Assembly: GCA_944385465.1 (NCBI GenBank)
Contig: CALWXH010000007.1
Span: 1 to 47,167, forward strand
Source of the DNA: an uncultured Oscillospiraceae bacterium
GTDB lineage: Bacteria; Bacillota; Clostridia; Oscillospirales; Oscillospiraceae
DNA length: 47,167 nt
Direction: 5' to 3'
Part shown: one piece after another, positions 15,891 through 23,418 of the stretch
How the letters are laid out: each line of letters begins with the position of its first letter
Position numbering within the stretch: the first letter of the stretch is position 1
Translations under genes and position numbers: made by a program
Notes under the pieces: model-generated
The model's database searches: none
What the model was told of the DNA's origin: nothing
What the model saw: only the letters and a program-made list of their open reading frames with translations

Positions 15891-16519
15891 GGCTTATGCC
15901 TCCTGTCTTCGTCGCGCGGACGCGCGCTCCTGGTCCATCTGATTAGCACCTTTCCCCCATAGCGCAGGGCAAAGGCCAGGATCTGGCCCAGCGTCATGGT
16001 CAGGGCCAGGTCAACGGCCACTTCCGGCCGGTGTGCCTCATAATCCACGTCCACCTGGAACTGGTGGCGCTTCACACGGAAATTATGGTCGAAGATCGGC
16101 CAGATCATACCCAGTACGGCGTGGGCCCGGCCAAATCCGATGGCCGCCGCCGCGGGGTTGTCCGCCGCCCATATCACCTTCAGATCCAGATGGTGAATCA
16201 GGATTTTCCGGCGCAGGGCGCCCGCCGCCTCCCCGATGACCGGCAGCAGATCCAGCAGCCGGGACACCGTCCCCGGGCCGTCCTGTCTCTTTTTCTCCGG
16301 CTGCGTTTTCTGTTTCCGGGCCCGCTTTTTCTTGCGTCCGGGCCGTTTTTTGGGCTTGTCCGGCTTCTCCCTGACTGGCAGCACCCGGATGTGAAATGGT
16401 CCTATCAGCACCGACACCGTCAGGCCGGCGGTATTGTAAGACACCGTCCCGCCCAAACGCACCTGCCCGATCAGAAACAGGATCGCCAGCACGATCAGGA
16501 CGACGAGCCACCATCTCAT
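15887..16519 (-). CDS. DUF2953 domain protein (YtfI-like)
   Basis: A 210-residue protein with one N-terminal membrane helix (WWLVVLIVLAILFLIGQVRL), a short beta-rich segment (SYNTAGLTVSVLIGPFHIRV), a very basic linker rich in Lys/Arg (~residues 55-85), and a C-terminal domain with the DUF2953 pattern of paired conserved segments (AIGFGRAHAVLGMIWPIFDH, and DLALTMTLGQILAFALRY). The function is unknown. In Bacillus and Clostridia it is regularly next to gerW, so a spore-envelope role is plausible but not shown. It is joined by ATGA overlaps to scpB upstream and gerW downstream. Confidence 0.85.
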   Translation of the reverse strand: MRWWLVVLIVLAILFLIGQVRLGGTVSYNTAGLTVSVLIGPFHIRVLPVREKPDKPKKRPGRKKKRARKQKTQPEKKRQDGPGTVSRLLDLLPVIGEAAGALRRKILIHHLDLKVIWAADNPAAAAIGFGRAHAVLGMIWPIFDHNFRVKRHQFQVDVDYEAHRPEVAVDLALTMTLGQILAFALRYGGKVLIRWTRSARPRDEDRRHKP

Positions 16520-17160
16520 GGATTCTCTCCGTCCTCTCCCTGGGCCTGCGCCGGCTGGACCTCCCCGGCGGCCGGGCCTTCCTGCTCCTGCCGCTGCAGC
16601 CGCTCCACTGCGTCTTCCAGCTCCAGGGTCATCTGCACGCCCTCCTGGGTGGAGGAGGGAAGCTCCGGCAGCTCCTCCAGGGAGGACAGGCCGAAGGCGC
16701 GCAGGAAGTCCTTTGTGGTGCGAAACTGCATGGGGCGGCCGGGCACATTCAGCCGTCCCGCCTCACAGATGAGCCCGCGCTCCAGCAGCAGTCCCACGGT
16801 GTAGGAGCTGTCCACGCCGCGCACCTGCTCAACATAGGCCCGGGTCACCGGCTGGAAATAGGCCACAATGGCCAGCACCTCCAGGGCGGGCTGGGACAGC
16901 TTGGGCGGTTTCCGGCTCTCCAGCGCCTGCCGGATCACGTCCGCATATTCCGGCGCGGAACACATCTGCCAGCTGTTCTCCAATCGGACCAGCCGGATCC
17001 CTCTCCGGTCATACCTGTACTCGTCCGCCAGGTTCTGGCACACACTGTTCACCGTGTCCCGGTCCTGTTCCAGGGCCAGGCAGATGCGCTCCACCGGCAC
17101 CGGGTCTCCCGCCGCAAACAGGATGCCCTCAATGGCCGCCTGCAGTTGTTTCAGTTCCAA
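16516..17160 (-). CDS. scpB: Segregation and condensation protein B
   Basis: The winged-helix subunit of the SMC-ScpAB condensin complex that organises and segregates the chromosome. The family pattern is clear: AAIEGILFAAGDPVPVERI at the N-terminus, PALEVLAIVAYFQPVTRAYV, then the second winged helix ending LICEAGRLNVPGRP and YTVGLLLERGL. The C-terminal ~40 residues are Glu/Gln-rich and variable. I chose a TTG at 17160 because GAGGAG lies just upstream and the conserved N-terminus begins there (214 residues); a longer frame to 17229 overlaps scpA and has no ribosome site. Second gene of the operon starting with scpA. Confidence 0.94.
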   Translation of the reverse strand: MELKQLQAAIEGILFAAGDPVPVERICLALEQDRDTVNSVCQNLADEYRYDRRGIRLVRLENSWQMCSAPEYADVIRQALESRKPPKLSQPALEVLAIVAYFQPVTRAYVEQVRGVDSSYTVGLLLERGLICEAGRLNVPGRPMQFRTTKDFLRAFGLSSLEELPELPSSTQEGVQMTLELEDAVERLQRQEQEGPAAGEVQPAQAQGEDGENP

Positions 17161-17225
17161 AGGAGCTCCTCCTCTCCACGCGGATCCCTCCCGGCCCCGC
17201 CGGCAGGGGACGGACAGCGGCCCGG

Positions 17226-18026
17226 TCAATAGCTCTCCACCGTCACTTCCAGCTCTTCTCCCCCGTCCTGTCCGGTGCTGGTAATGGTGCAGTCCTCCGC
17301 CGTTCCGGCCAGGTGGATCCGGTTGGCCTTGCTCAGCTCCAGGATGGCCAGGAATGTGGCCACCACCTCTGACCGGCTGCGGCTGCTGCGGAACAGGGCC
17401 CGGAACCGGGTGACCCCGAACCGGATCAGCCCGTCCAGAATGGATCTGGCCTTGTCCGCCACAGGATAGGGTTCCCGTCCCACGATGCCTTCAAACGCCT
17501 CCACCGGAGGGGGCAGCTTGTTTCCCACCCGCTCCAGCGCGCCGCGCAGCGCCGTCAGCAGGTCGCCCGCCTCGTGGGAGTATTCGTAGGGCCGCGCCCC
17601 TTTCAGAGGCTCCGGGCGCTTTACCAGATAGTCCCGGCCATATTCGTACCGGGTGGCCAGGGGCTGGGCGGCGGCCTTGATCTTCAGATAGCTCTCATGG
17701 CGCTGGTGCGCTTCCAGGGCGGCCATGAGCTGTTCCATTTCGCTCATGGCCTCTTCGTCCTCAATGGAGAGCAGCATCCGGGTCTTGATGTAGACCAGCT
17801 GGGCGGCCATGGTGACAAATTCGCTGGCCACTTCCAGATTCAGCCGCTCCCGCCGCTCCATCCACTCCAGATACTGATCCAGAAGCAGGGAGATCTGAAT
17901 ATCCCGGATTTCAATCTTGTTTTTGCTCAGCAGGTGCAGGATCAGGTCCAGCGGTCCGTCGAAATCCTCCAGATCCTCCTGCTTGGCCTTGACCACCTTA
18001 TCCAGGTGATAGATCGGAGCTTCCAC
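17226..18026 (-). CDS. scpA: Segregation and condensation protein A
   Basis: The kleisin subunit that bridges the SMC heads in the bacterial condensin. The hallmark N-terminus is present (FDGPLDLILHLLSKNKIEIR, then DIQISLLLDQYLEWM), followed by ASEFVTMAAQLVYIKTRMLL and a C-terminal winged helix (VVATFLAILELSKANRIHL). It has 266 residues, the normal length. The start is a GTG at 18026 with GGGAGG seven bases upstream. It is the first gene of the scpA-scpB-DUF2953-gerW-dacF-rluB operon, and a near-perfect promoter lies at 18075-18103, divergent from the MATE gene promoter. Confidence 0.95.
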   Translation of the reverse strand: MEAPIYHLDKVVKAKQEDLEDFDGPLDLILHLLSKNKIEIRDIQISLLLDQYLEWMERRERLNLEVASEFVTMAAQLVYIKTRMLLSIEDEEAMSEMEQLMAALEAHQRHESYLKIKAAAQPLATRYEYGRDYLVKRPEPLKGARPYEYSHEAGDLLTALRGALERVGNKLPPPVEAFEGIVGREPYPVADKARSILDGLIRFGVTRFRALFRSSRSRSEVVATFLAILELSKANRIHLAGTAEDCTITSTGQDGGEELEVTVESY

Positions 18027-18074
18027 GGTTCGCCTCCCCCCCTGCCGCCGGCGGCATGTTTCTCAGTTCCACTC

Positions 18075-18103
18075 ATTATAGCAAAATGTCTGTGTTTTTA
18101 CAA
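18075..18103 (-). promoter_or_regulatory. Promoter of the scpA operon
   Basis: On the minus strand: TTGTAA (18098-18103), a 17-bp spacer and TATAAT (18075-18080), about 50 bp upstream of the scpA start. Confidence 0.85.
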
Positions 18104-18127
18104 CCCCCATACGGCCTGTGGAATCAC

Positions 18128-18156
18128 TTGACACCGGGGCGCATTTATGCTATGGT
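18128..18156 (+). promoter_or_regulatory. Promoter of the MATE transporter transcript
   Basis: TTGACA (18128-18133), a 17-bp spacer and TATGGT (18151-18156). The expected transcript start near 18163 leaves a leader of about 125 bases before the TTG at 18290. Confidence 0.8.
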
Positions 18157-18188
18157 GGAGTGCGCTAAAACCTGGTGTGGATTTTTCT

Positions 18189-18260
18189 GACCCGTCAGTT
18201 CCGGGTCCTTTTCGCCACGCGTACACCTCCGCCGTGCGGAGGTGCCGCGTGGCGTTTTTT
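18189..18260 (+). terminator. Leader terminator/attenuator upstream of the MATE gene
   Basis: A small hairpin GACCCG/CGGGTC (18189-18194 with 18202-18207) followed by CTTTT is succeeded by a much larger one: CGCCACGCG (18213-18221) and CACCTCCG (18224-18231) pair with CGGAGGTG (18237-18244) and CGCGTGGCG (18246-18254), followed by six Ts at 18255-18260. It sits between promoter and ribosome site, so it must be read through or prevented from forming for the gene to be expressed. Confidence 0.85.
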
Positions 18261-18289
18261 CTGTCCGCCCTGTCCAGGAGGTATGTCTT

Positions 18290-19624
18290 TTGAATGATTC
18301 CGTCTTTATGCGCCAGCGCCCCGTCCTGCCCCTGCTCACCTCCATGGCCCTGCCCATGGTGGTGTCCATGCTGGTCAACTCCCTGTACAACATCGTGGAC
18401 ACCTACTACGTCTCCCAGATCAGCGACGACGCCATGACCGCCCTCTCCCTGGTCTATCCGGTCCAGAATTTCATCAATGCCGTCGCCATCGGCTTTGGCG
18501 TGGGCATCAACGCCGTCATCGCCTATCATCTCGGGGCCCGGGAAGAGGAGCAGGCCGACCGGGCGGCCACCCACAGTCTGGTGCTGTCTGTCCTCCACGG
18601 GCTGCTGCTCATGGTGGTGTGCATCGCCATGATGCCCGCCTTTCTCTCCCTGTTCACCCCGTCCGAAGCGGTGGTGGAACTGGGGATTCAGTACTCCACC
18701 GTGGCCTTTTCCTTCTCTGTCATCATCATGCTGGGCCTGACCTTCGAGAAGATCTTTCAGGCCACCGGCGACATGAAGGTGCCCATGATCAGCCTGATGT
18801 GCGGCTGTGTGGCCAACATCGTCCTGGACCCGCTGATGATTTTCGGCCTGGGCCCCTTCCCCGCCATGGGCATCCGCGGGGCCGCCCTGGCCACCGGCCT
18901 GGGCCAGACCCTCTCTCTGGCCATCTATCTGGCCATCTACCTGCGCCGCTCCATGGGCGTGCACATCCGCGCCTGCCATCTGCGGCTGCGGCGGCAGATG
19001 TGTCTGCGTCTGTACGCCATCGGCGTCCCGGCCATTCTGAATCTGGCCCTGCCCTCTTTTCTCATCTCCGCCCTCAACGCCATTCTCTCCGCCTATTCTC
19101 AGGTCTATATCCTGGTGCTGGGCGCCTATTACAAACTGCAGACCTTCCTCTATCTGCCCGCCAACGGCATTATCCAGGGCATGCGCCCCGTCATCAGCTA
19201 CAATTACGGGGCCGGGGAGCACGGGCGGGTTCGGCAGATCTACCGCACAGTGCTGGTCATGACGGGGGTCATCATGGCCATGGGCACGCTTCTCTTCCTC
19301 TCCCTTCCCGGCCAGCTCACCGGCATCTTCACCGAGAACCCTCAGGCAATCCGGGCCGGGGAAACCGCTCTGCGCCTGATCAGCGTCGGTTTTATTGCCT
19401 CCGCCGTCTCCGTCACCACCTCCGGCGCCCTGGAGGGGCTGGGCAAGGGCCTGCCCTCCCTGCTGATCTCCCTCGCCCGATATATCCTGATCCTCATTCC
19501 CGCGGCATTTCTCCTCAGCCGGGCCATCGGCCCCACCGGGGTCTGGCACGCCTTCTGGATCACCGAAGCCGCCGCAGCTGTCTTTTCCTTGCTGGTCTAC
19601 CGGCGCGCGGTGACCTCCCGCTGA
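18290..19624 (+). CDS. MATE family multidrug/Na+-coupled efflux transporter
   Basis: A 444-residue integral membrane protein with about twelve helices, in two homologous halves. Typical MATE segments are LPMVVSMLVNSLYNIVDTYY, VGINAVIAYHLGAREEEQAD, MISLMCGCVANIVLDPLMIF, and in the second half GIIQGMRPVISYNYGAGEHG. MATE proteins export cationic drugs or metabolites by H+ or Na+ exchange; the substrate cannot be read from sequence. The start is the TTG at 18290, with AGGAGG seven bases upstream; the next ATG (18308) has no such site. The gene stands alone between divergent scpA and convergent rnc. Expression is probably controlled by the terminator in its leader. Confidence 0.93.
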   Translation: MNDSVFMRQRPVLPLLTSMALPMVVSMLVNSLYNIVDTYYVSQISDDAMTALSLVYPVQNFINAVAIGFGVGINAVIAYHLGAREEEQADRAATHSLVLSVLHGLLLMVVCIAMMPAFLSLFTPSEAVVELGIQYSTVAFSFSVIIMLGLTFEKIFQATGDMKVPMISLMCGCVANIVLDPLMIFGLGPFPAMGIRGAALATGLGQTLSLAIYLAIYLRRSMGVHIRACHLRLRRQMCLRLYAIGVPAILNLALPSFLISALNAILSAYSQVYILVLGAYYKLQTFLYLPANGIIQGMRPVISYNYGAGEHGRVRQIYRTVLVMTGVIMAMGTLLFLSLPGQLTGIFTENPQAIRAGETALRLISVGFIASAVSVTTSGALEGLGKGLPSLLISLARYILILIPAAFLLSRAIGPTGVWHAFWITEAAAAVFSLLVYRRAVTSR

Positions 19625-19640
19625 CCTCTTTCCACGCAGC

Positions 19641-19669
19641 AAAAAAGCCCGGCGGCCGCCGGGCTTTTT
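19641..19669. terminator. Bidirectional terminator between the MATE gene and rnc
   Basis: The palindrome AGCCCGGCGG/CCGCCGGGCT (19646-19665) is flanked by six As and five Ts, so it works for both converging transcripts. Confidence 0.92.
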
Positions 19670-19708
19670 CTCATGGGCGATATGTGTTTTTCGAAAGGGG
19701 CGGCCGTC

Positions 19709-20380
19709 TCAGCCCCGCATCTGCTCCAGGGCGGCTTTGGCGGAAAGCTGCTCCGCCTCTTTCTTCGTGTGGCCCCTGCCCCGGCCCACCACTTTTCCGT
19801 TCACAGAGGCCTCCATGACGAACACTCTGTCGTGGTCCGGGCCCAGCTCCTCCACCAGGCGGTAGCTGACGCTCTGCCCCGGGGTGCGCTGGACATACTC
19901 CTGCAGGCTGGTCTTATAGTCCCGGTCCACCGCCTTTTCCCGCTCTTTGTTGAGGATAAAATTCTGCACGATGCTCCGGGCCGCGCCAAACCCGCCGTCC
20001 AGATAGACCGCGGCCAGGGTGGCCTCGGTGGCGTCGGCCAGGATGGACGCCCGGGTGCGGCCGCCCCCCGCCGCCTCCCCCTTGCCCAGGCGCAGGTAGC
20101 TGCCCAGGTCCAGGGTAAGGGCCACCTCGTGCAGGCTGTCCTCACACACCAGGGCCGCGCGGGTGCGGGTCAGCTCCCCCTCCGGCATGTCCGGATGGGT
20201 GCGGAACAGGTGCTCCGCCACAATCAGCCCCAGAATGGAGTCCCCCAGAAACTCCAGCCGCTCGTTGCTGGTGACACCGCTGGAGCGGTGCTCATTGGCA
20301 TAGGAGCTGTGGGTCAGGGCGTGCTCCAGCAGCTTCGGGTCATGAAACCGGTAGCCCAGTCTCTCCTCCAGATTCTTCAT
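19709..20380 (-). CDS. rnc: Ribonuclease III
   Basis: Double-strand-specific RNase that processes rRNA precursors and structured mRNAs. The catalytic signature NERLEFLGDSILGLIVAEHL is intact, with downstream metal-binding acidic residues (ILADATEATLAAVYLDGG). A C-terminal dsRNA-binding domain (TSLQEYVQ to GHTKKEAEQLSAKAALEQM) completes the 223 residues. The start is the ATG at 20380 with GAGGAG upstream. A strong terminator sits between acpP and rnc (20402-20435), so rnc is probably expressed by partial read-through from acpP or from an unseen promoter. In related bacteria rnc follows acpP and precedes smc; here smc is not present. Confidence 0.96.
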   Translation of the reverse strand: MKNLEERLGYRFHDPKLLEHALTHSSYANEHRSSGVTSNERLEFLGDSILGLIVAEHLFRTHPDMPEGELTRTRAALVCEDSLHEVALTLDLGSYLRLGKGEAAGGGRTRASILADATEATLAAVYLDGGFGAARSIVQNFILNKEREKAVDRDYKTSLQEYVQRTPGQSVSYRLVEELGPDHDRVFVMEASVNGKVVGRGRGHTKKEAEQLSAKAALEQMRG

Positions 20381-20401
20381 GTCTCTTGTCTCCTCGCTTT
20401 G

Positions 20402-20435
20402 GAAAAAGGAAGCCCCGCGGAACGCGGGGCTTTCC
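20402..20435 (-). terminator. Terminator between acpP and rnc
   Basis: Stem AGCCCCGCG/CGCGGGGCT (20411-20419 with 20423-20431), extended by GGA/TCC, and followed on the minus strand by CCTTTTTC. It probably ends most acpP transcripts before rnc. Confidence 0.85.
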
Positions 20436-20448
20436 TGCATCTATGTGC

Positions 20449-20682
20449 TCAGATATCCAGGTGTTCCTGCATGTACTTGTACAGGTCACCCACCGTGACG
20501 ATGGCGGCGATGTCGTCCTCCTCCATCTCCTCCATGCCGAACTCATCCTCCAGGGCCATAGACAGGTCCACCAGGTCCACGGAGTCGGCCTGCAGATCGG
20601 CCTCAAAAGCGGTGTCGGCGGTGATGGTATCCACATCGACGTCAAACTGTTCGGCGATGATCTCGCACAATTTCTCAAACAT
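20449..20682 (-). CDS. acpP: Acyl carrier protein
   Basis: A 77-residue acidic four-helix protein that carries growing fatty-acid chains on a phosphopantetheine arm. The attachment serine is Ser34 in ADSVDLVDL, followed by the acidic helix II (MALEDEFGMEEMEEDD). The start is the ATG at 20682, with AAAGGAG ten bases upstream; a TTG two codons earlier sits too close to it. It lies between plsX and rnc, the standard neighbourhood, but no fab genes are next to it. Its own promoter (20719-20747) overlaps a perfect inverted repeat. Confidence 0.97.
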   Translation of the reverse strand: MFEKLCEIIAEQFDVDVDTITADTAFEADLQADSVDLVDLSMALEDEFGMEEMEEDDIAAIVTVGDLYKYMQEHLDI

Positions 20683-20718
20683 GTTCAAGCAGCTCCTTTA
20701 GCTCTTAGCTTTGACAAC

Positions 20719-20747
20719 ATAATAGGAAGAATCATCCCCGCTGTCAA
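20719..20747 (-). promoter_or_regulatory. Promoter of acpP
   Basis: On the minus strand: TTGACA (20742-20747), a 17-bp spacer and TATTAT (20719-20724), close to the sigma-A consensus. Confidence 0.85.
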
Positions 20748-20762
20748 TAGTCTTTTTGACAG
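20741..20762. promoter_or_regulatory. Inverted repeat over the acpP -35 box (candidate operator)
   Basis: CTGTCAA (20741-20747) and TTGACAG (20756-20762) form a perfect 7-bp dyad spaced by 8 bases. The left arm is the acpP -35 box itself. A third copy of TTGACA occurs at 20711-20716. It could bind a lipid-synthesis repressor; it does not obviously match the Bacillus FapR operator. Confidence 0.5.
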
Positions 20763-20765
20763 TAT

Positions 20766-21827
20766 TTAGATTTCTTTTTCCTCGGTGTTCTCGTCGCTTC
20801 TGGCAGGGTGCGCCGGCAGCCGCATATGGGAGACATTTTCCGTAATGTCCTCGATAATTCCGGACTTGCCGAACTCCATGGCCTGCCGGATGGCATTGCG
20901 GATGGCATAGGCGCCGGAGGAGCCGTGGGCCTTTACCACCGGCTTGGAAATGCCGATCAGGGCGGTGCCCCCCACCTCGTCCGCGCTCATGAGCTTCTTG
21001 AACTGGGCCAGTTCATTCTTGACCAGCAGGGCCGCGAGCTTGGTCTTCACGCTCTTGAGGAATATCTTCTTGACCTCCCGGCCCAGGAAGAGGCCGGCGC
21101 CTTCCACCGTCTTGAGGAAGATGTTGCCGGAGTAGCCGTCGCACACGATGACATCCACCGCGCCCTCCACGGCCTCCCTGGCCTCCACGTTTCCGGTGAA
21201 GTTGATCCGCCCCTCGTCCCCCGCCTTTTTCAGCAGCTGATAGGCCTCCTGCTGCAGGCTGGTGCCCTTGGTGGGCTCCGCGCCGATGTTCAGCAGGCCC
21301 ACCTTGGGCTCAGGCCGGCCCAGCACCCGCTCAGCGTAATAGCTGCCCATAAAGGCAAACTGGAGCAGGAACTCCGGGGTGCACTCGGCGGTGGCGCCGC
21401 AGTCGATGAGCACCGCGCCCCCCTTTCCCGTGGGCACCACAGGGGCCAGGGCGGCCCGGCGGATCCCCTTGATCCGCTTCACCAGCAGGGTGGCGCCGGA
21501 GAGCAGCGCGCCGGTGGAGCCGGCGGACACAAAGGCGTCCCCCGCCCCCTCCTTCAGCAGGTTCAGCCCCACCGTCAGGGAGGAATTCTTCTTCTCCCGG
21601 AACGCCGTGGCGGGGTTGTCGCACATCTCCACCACCTGGTCGGCGTGGGTGATCTCCAGCCCGGCGGGCAGATCGGTGATGCCGTCCTCATGGAGCACCT
21701 TCAGGATCTCCTCGCCGCGGCCCACCAGGATCACCTGGGCGTCCAGCTCCCGGAGGGCCTGGATGGCGCCCCGCACAGGGGCCTGGGGCGCGTTGTCGCC
21801 GCCCATCGCGTCTACAATGATCTTCAT
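20766..21827 (-). CDS. plsX: Phosphate acyltransferase PlsX
   Basis: Makes acyl-phosphate from acyl-ACP, the first step of the PlsX/PlsY/PlsC route to phosphatidic acid. The family signature is present: MKIIVDAMGGDNAPQAPVRG at the N-terminus, DAFVSAGSTGALLSGATLLV, then GVKRI-type and GLLNIGAEPTKGT segments. It has 353 residues, the normal length. The ATG at 21827 has GGGAGG upstream. It lies upstream of acpP, its substrate partner; plsC is at 9841-10437. The usual upstream neighbours rpmF and fapR are absent, and instead there is an unusual repeat region and trmFO. Confidence 0.96.
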   Translation of the reverse strand: MKIIVDAMGGDNAPQAPVRGAIQALRELDAQVILVGRGEEILKVLHEDGITDLPAGLEITHADQVVEMCDNPATAFREKKNSSLTVGLNLLKEGAGDAFVSAGSTGALLSGATLLVKRIKGIRRAALAPVVPTGKGGAVLIDCGATAECTPEFLLQFAFMGSYYAERVLGRPEPKVGLLNIGAEPTKGTSLQQEAYQLLKKAGDEGRINFTGNVEAREAVEGAVDVIVCDGYSGNIFLKTVEGAGLFLGREVKKIFLKSVKTKLAALLVKNELAQFKKLMSADEVGGTALIGISKPVVKAHGSSGAYAIRNAIRQAMEFGKSGIIEDITENVSHMRLPAHPARSDENTEEKEI

Positions 21828-21892
21828 AACATAGCCTCCCTGCCCTGATCAGGCGCCTTGGCCGGCGCCTGGCCAGAACCTCTTTCTCTGTT

Positions 21893-21965
21893 TCATTCCC
21901 AGTCCAGCGTCTTCAGAAGCTCCAGCGACCGCTGGGACAGCAGGGCGTTCTTGTTGCGCTTGCCC
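21893..21965 (-). pseudogene. Duplicated 3' end of trmFO (24-codon remnant)
   Basis: On the minus strand this stretch reads GKRNKNALLSQRSLELLKTL then DWE and a stop. That is the C-terminus of trmFO, whose own copy ends at 22112. The two ~70-bp copies differ at six positions, which change one residue (K versus E). No start or further coding sequence of a second trmFO is present, so it is a leftover 3' fragment. Confidence 0.8.
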
Positions 21966-21969
21966 CACG

Positions 21970-22111
21970 CCATATCCATGGCGCGGGGGCCCCGATTTTC
22001 ACTGTGCTTGGGACGAGTGAATCGCCCCTGCGCAGAATCCTGCGCTGCGCTGCGGATTCACGCGCCTTCCGGCGCGGCTCGCCTGCGCTCGCAAGGCAAG
22101 CGCCCCATATC
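21970..22111. repeat. Palindrome-rich intergenic stretch between the trmFO remnant and trmFO
   Basis: It contains GAATCC/GGATTC (22035-22040 with 22054-22059, loop of TGCGC repeats) and CGCGCC-TTCC-GGCGCG (22061-22076), plus further short GC palindromes. No open frame or promoter is convincing. It resembles scattered REP-like intergenic units. Confidence 0.45.
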
Positions 22112-23413
22112 TTATTCCCAGTCCAGCGTTTCCAAAAGCTCCAGTGACCGCTGGGACAGCAGGGCGTTTTTATTGCGCTTGCCTTTGACCCGCTGGTCCA
22201 GGGCCGGCATGATGCCGAAGTTGATGTTCATGGGCTGGAAGTCCACCACGCTCTCGTTGCTCACATAGAGGGCCAGGGCCCCGATGGCGGTCTCCCGGGG
22301 GAAGTTCACCGGGGGCAGCCCCTTCAGCCGCCGGGCCAGCTCCACCCCCGCCAGAAAACCGGAGGCGGTGGACTCCACATAGCCCTCCACGCCGGTGATC
22401 TGGCCGGCAAAGGCGATGCGCTCCTGCCCCCGCACCCGGTAGTACCGGTCCAGCAGCCGGGGGGAGTCCAGATAGGTGTTGCGGTGCATCACCCCGTAGC
22501 GCACATACTGGGCGTCGTGGAGGGCGGGGATCATGGAAAACACCCGCTTCTGCTCCCCCCACTTCAGGTGGGTCTGGAAGCCCACGATGTTGTACAGCGT
22601 GCCGTCGGCGTTGTCCCGGCGCAGCTGCACCACGGCGTAGGGCTCCTTCCCCGTCCTGGGGTCGGTGAGGCCCCGGGGCTTCAGGGGGCCGTAGCACAGG
22701 GTCTGCACCCCCCGCCGGGCCATGACCTCCACCGGCATACAGCCCTCAAACACGTTCTTGTCCTCAAAGCCGTGGACTTCCGCCTCCTGGGCGGCGCACA
22801 GCTCCTGCCAGAAGGCCAGGTATTCCTCCTGGGTCATGGGGCAGTTGATATAGTCGTCGCTGCCCCGGCCGTAGCGGGAGCCAAACCAGGCCAGCTCCAT
22901 ATCCACACTCTCAAAGGTGACAATGGGGGCGGCGGCGTCAAAGAAGTTGAGATACCGGCTGTCCGGGAACAGCGTCCCGATGGCCTGGGACAGGGCGTCC
23001 GAGGTCAGCGGGCCGGTGGCCAGGATGACCTCTCCCTCCGGGATGGCCGTCACCTCCCCCTCCTCCACGGTGATGAGGGGGTGGCTGCGCACGGCAGCTG
23101 TCACCGCCCGGGCAAAGCCCTCCCGGTCCACCGCCAGGGCGCCGCCGGCCTCCACCCGGGTGTCGTCCGCGCAACGCAGGATCAGCGAGGCGCACCGGCG
23201 CAGCTCCTCTTTCAGCAGGCCCACCGCGTTCTCCAGCTGGTCGGAGCGCAGGGAGTTGGAACACACCAGCTCGGCAAAGCTCTCGCTGTGATGGGCGGGG
23301 GTCATCTTATGGGGCTTCATCTCCCGCAGGACCACCGGGATGCCCCGCTGGGCCAGCTGCCAGGCCGCCTCACAGCCCGCCAGTCCGGCCCCGACTACAG
23401 TTACTCTATCCAT
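22112..23413 (-). CDS. trmFO: tRNA (uracil-54-C5-)-methyltransferase, folate-dependent (TrmFO)
   Basis: Methylates U54 in the T-loop of tRNA using methylene-tetrahydrofolate and FADH2. The N-terminal FAD-binding motif is VTVVGAGLAGCEAAWQLAQR, followed by the TrmFO/GidA pattern TPAHHSESFAELVCSNSLRS, whose Cys matches a functional cysteine of the family. Later AFAGQITGVEGYVESTASG is also diagnostic. The start is uncertain: ATG 23413 (433 residues) or a GTG at 23422 that overlaps the upstream stop (GTGA). It is the last gene of the ktrB-to-trmFO run, next to topA as in many Firmicutes. Its 3' end is duplicated at 21893-21965. Confidence 0.95.
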   Translation of the reverse strand: MDRVTVVGAGLAGCEAAWQLAQRGIPVVLREMKPHKMTPAHHSESFAELVCSNSLRSDQLENAVGLLKEELRRCASLILRCADDTRVEAGGALAVDREGFARAVTAAVRSHPLITVEEGEVTAIPEGEVILATGPLTSDALSQAIGTLFPDSRYLNFFDAAAPIVTFESVDMELAWFGSRYGRGSDDYINCPMTQEEYLAFWQELCAAQEAEVHGFEDKNVFEGCMPVEVMARRGVQTLCYGPLKPRGLTDPRTGKEPYAVVQLRRDNADGTLYNIVGFQTHLKWGEQKRVFSMIPALHDAQYVRYGVMHRNTYLDSPRLLDRYYRVRGQERIAFAGQITGVEGYVESTASGFLAGVELARRLKGLPPVNFPRETAIGALALYVSNESVVDFQPMNINFGIMPALDQRVKGKRNKNALLSQRSLELLETLDWE

Positions 23414-23418
23414 GGCAG

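Noticed and set aside
18152-18190. Short frame MVECAKTWCGFF in front of the MATE gene, as a leader peptide
   Set aside because: Its ATG overlaps the promoter -10 box, so it would not be transcribed, and it has no ribosome site.
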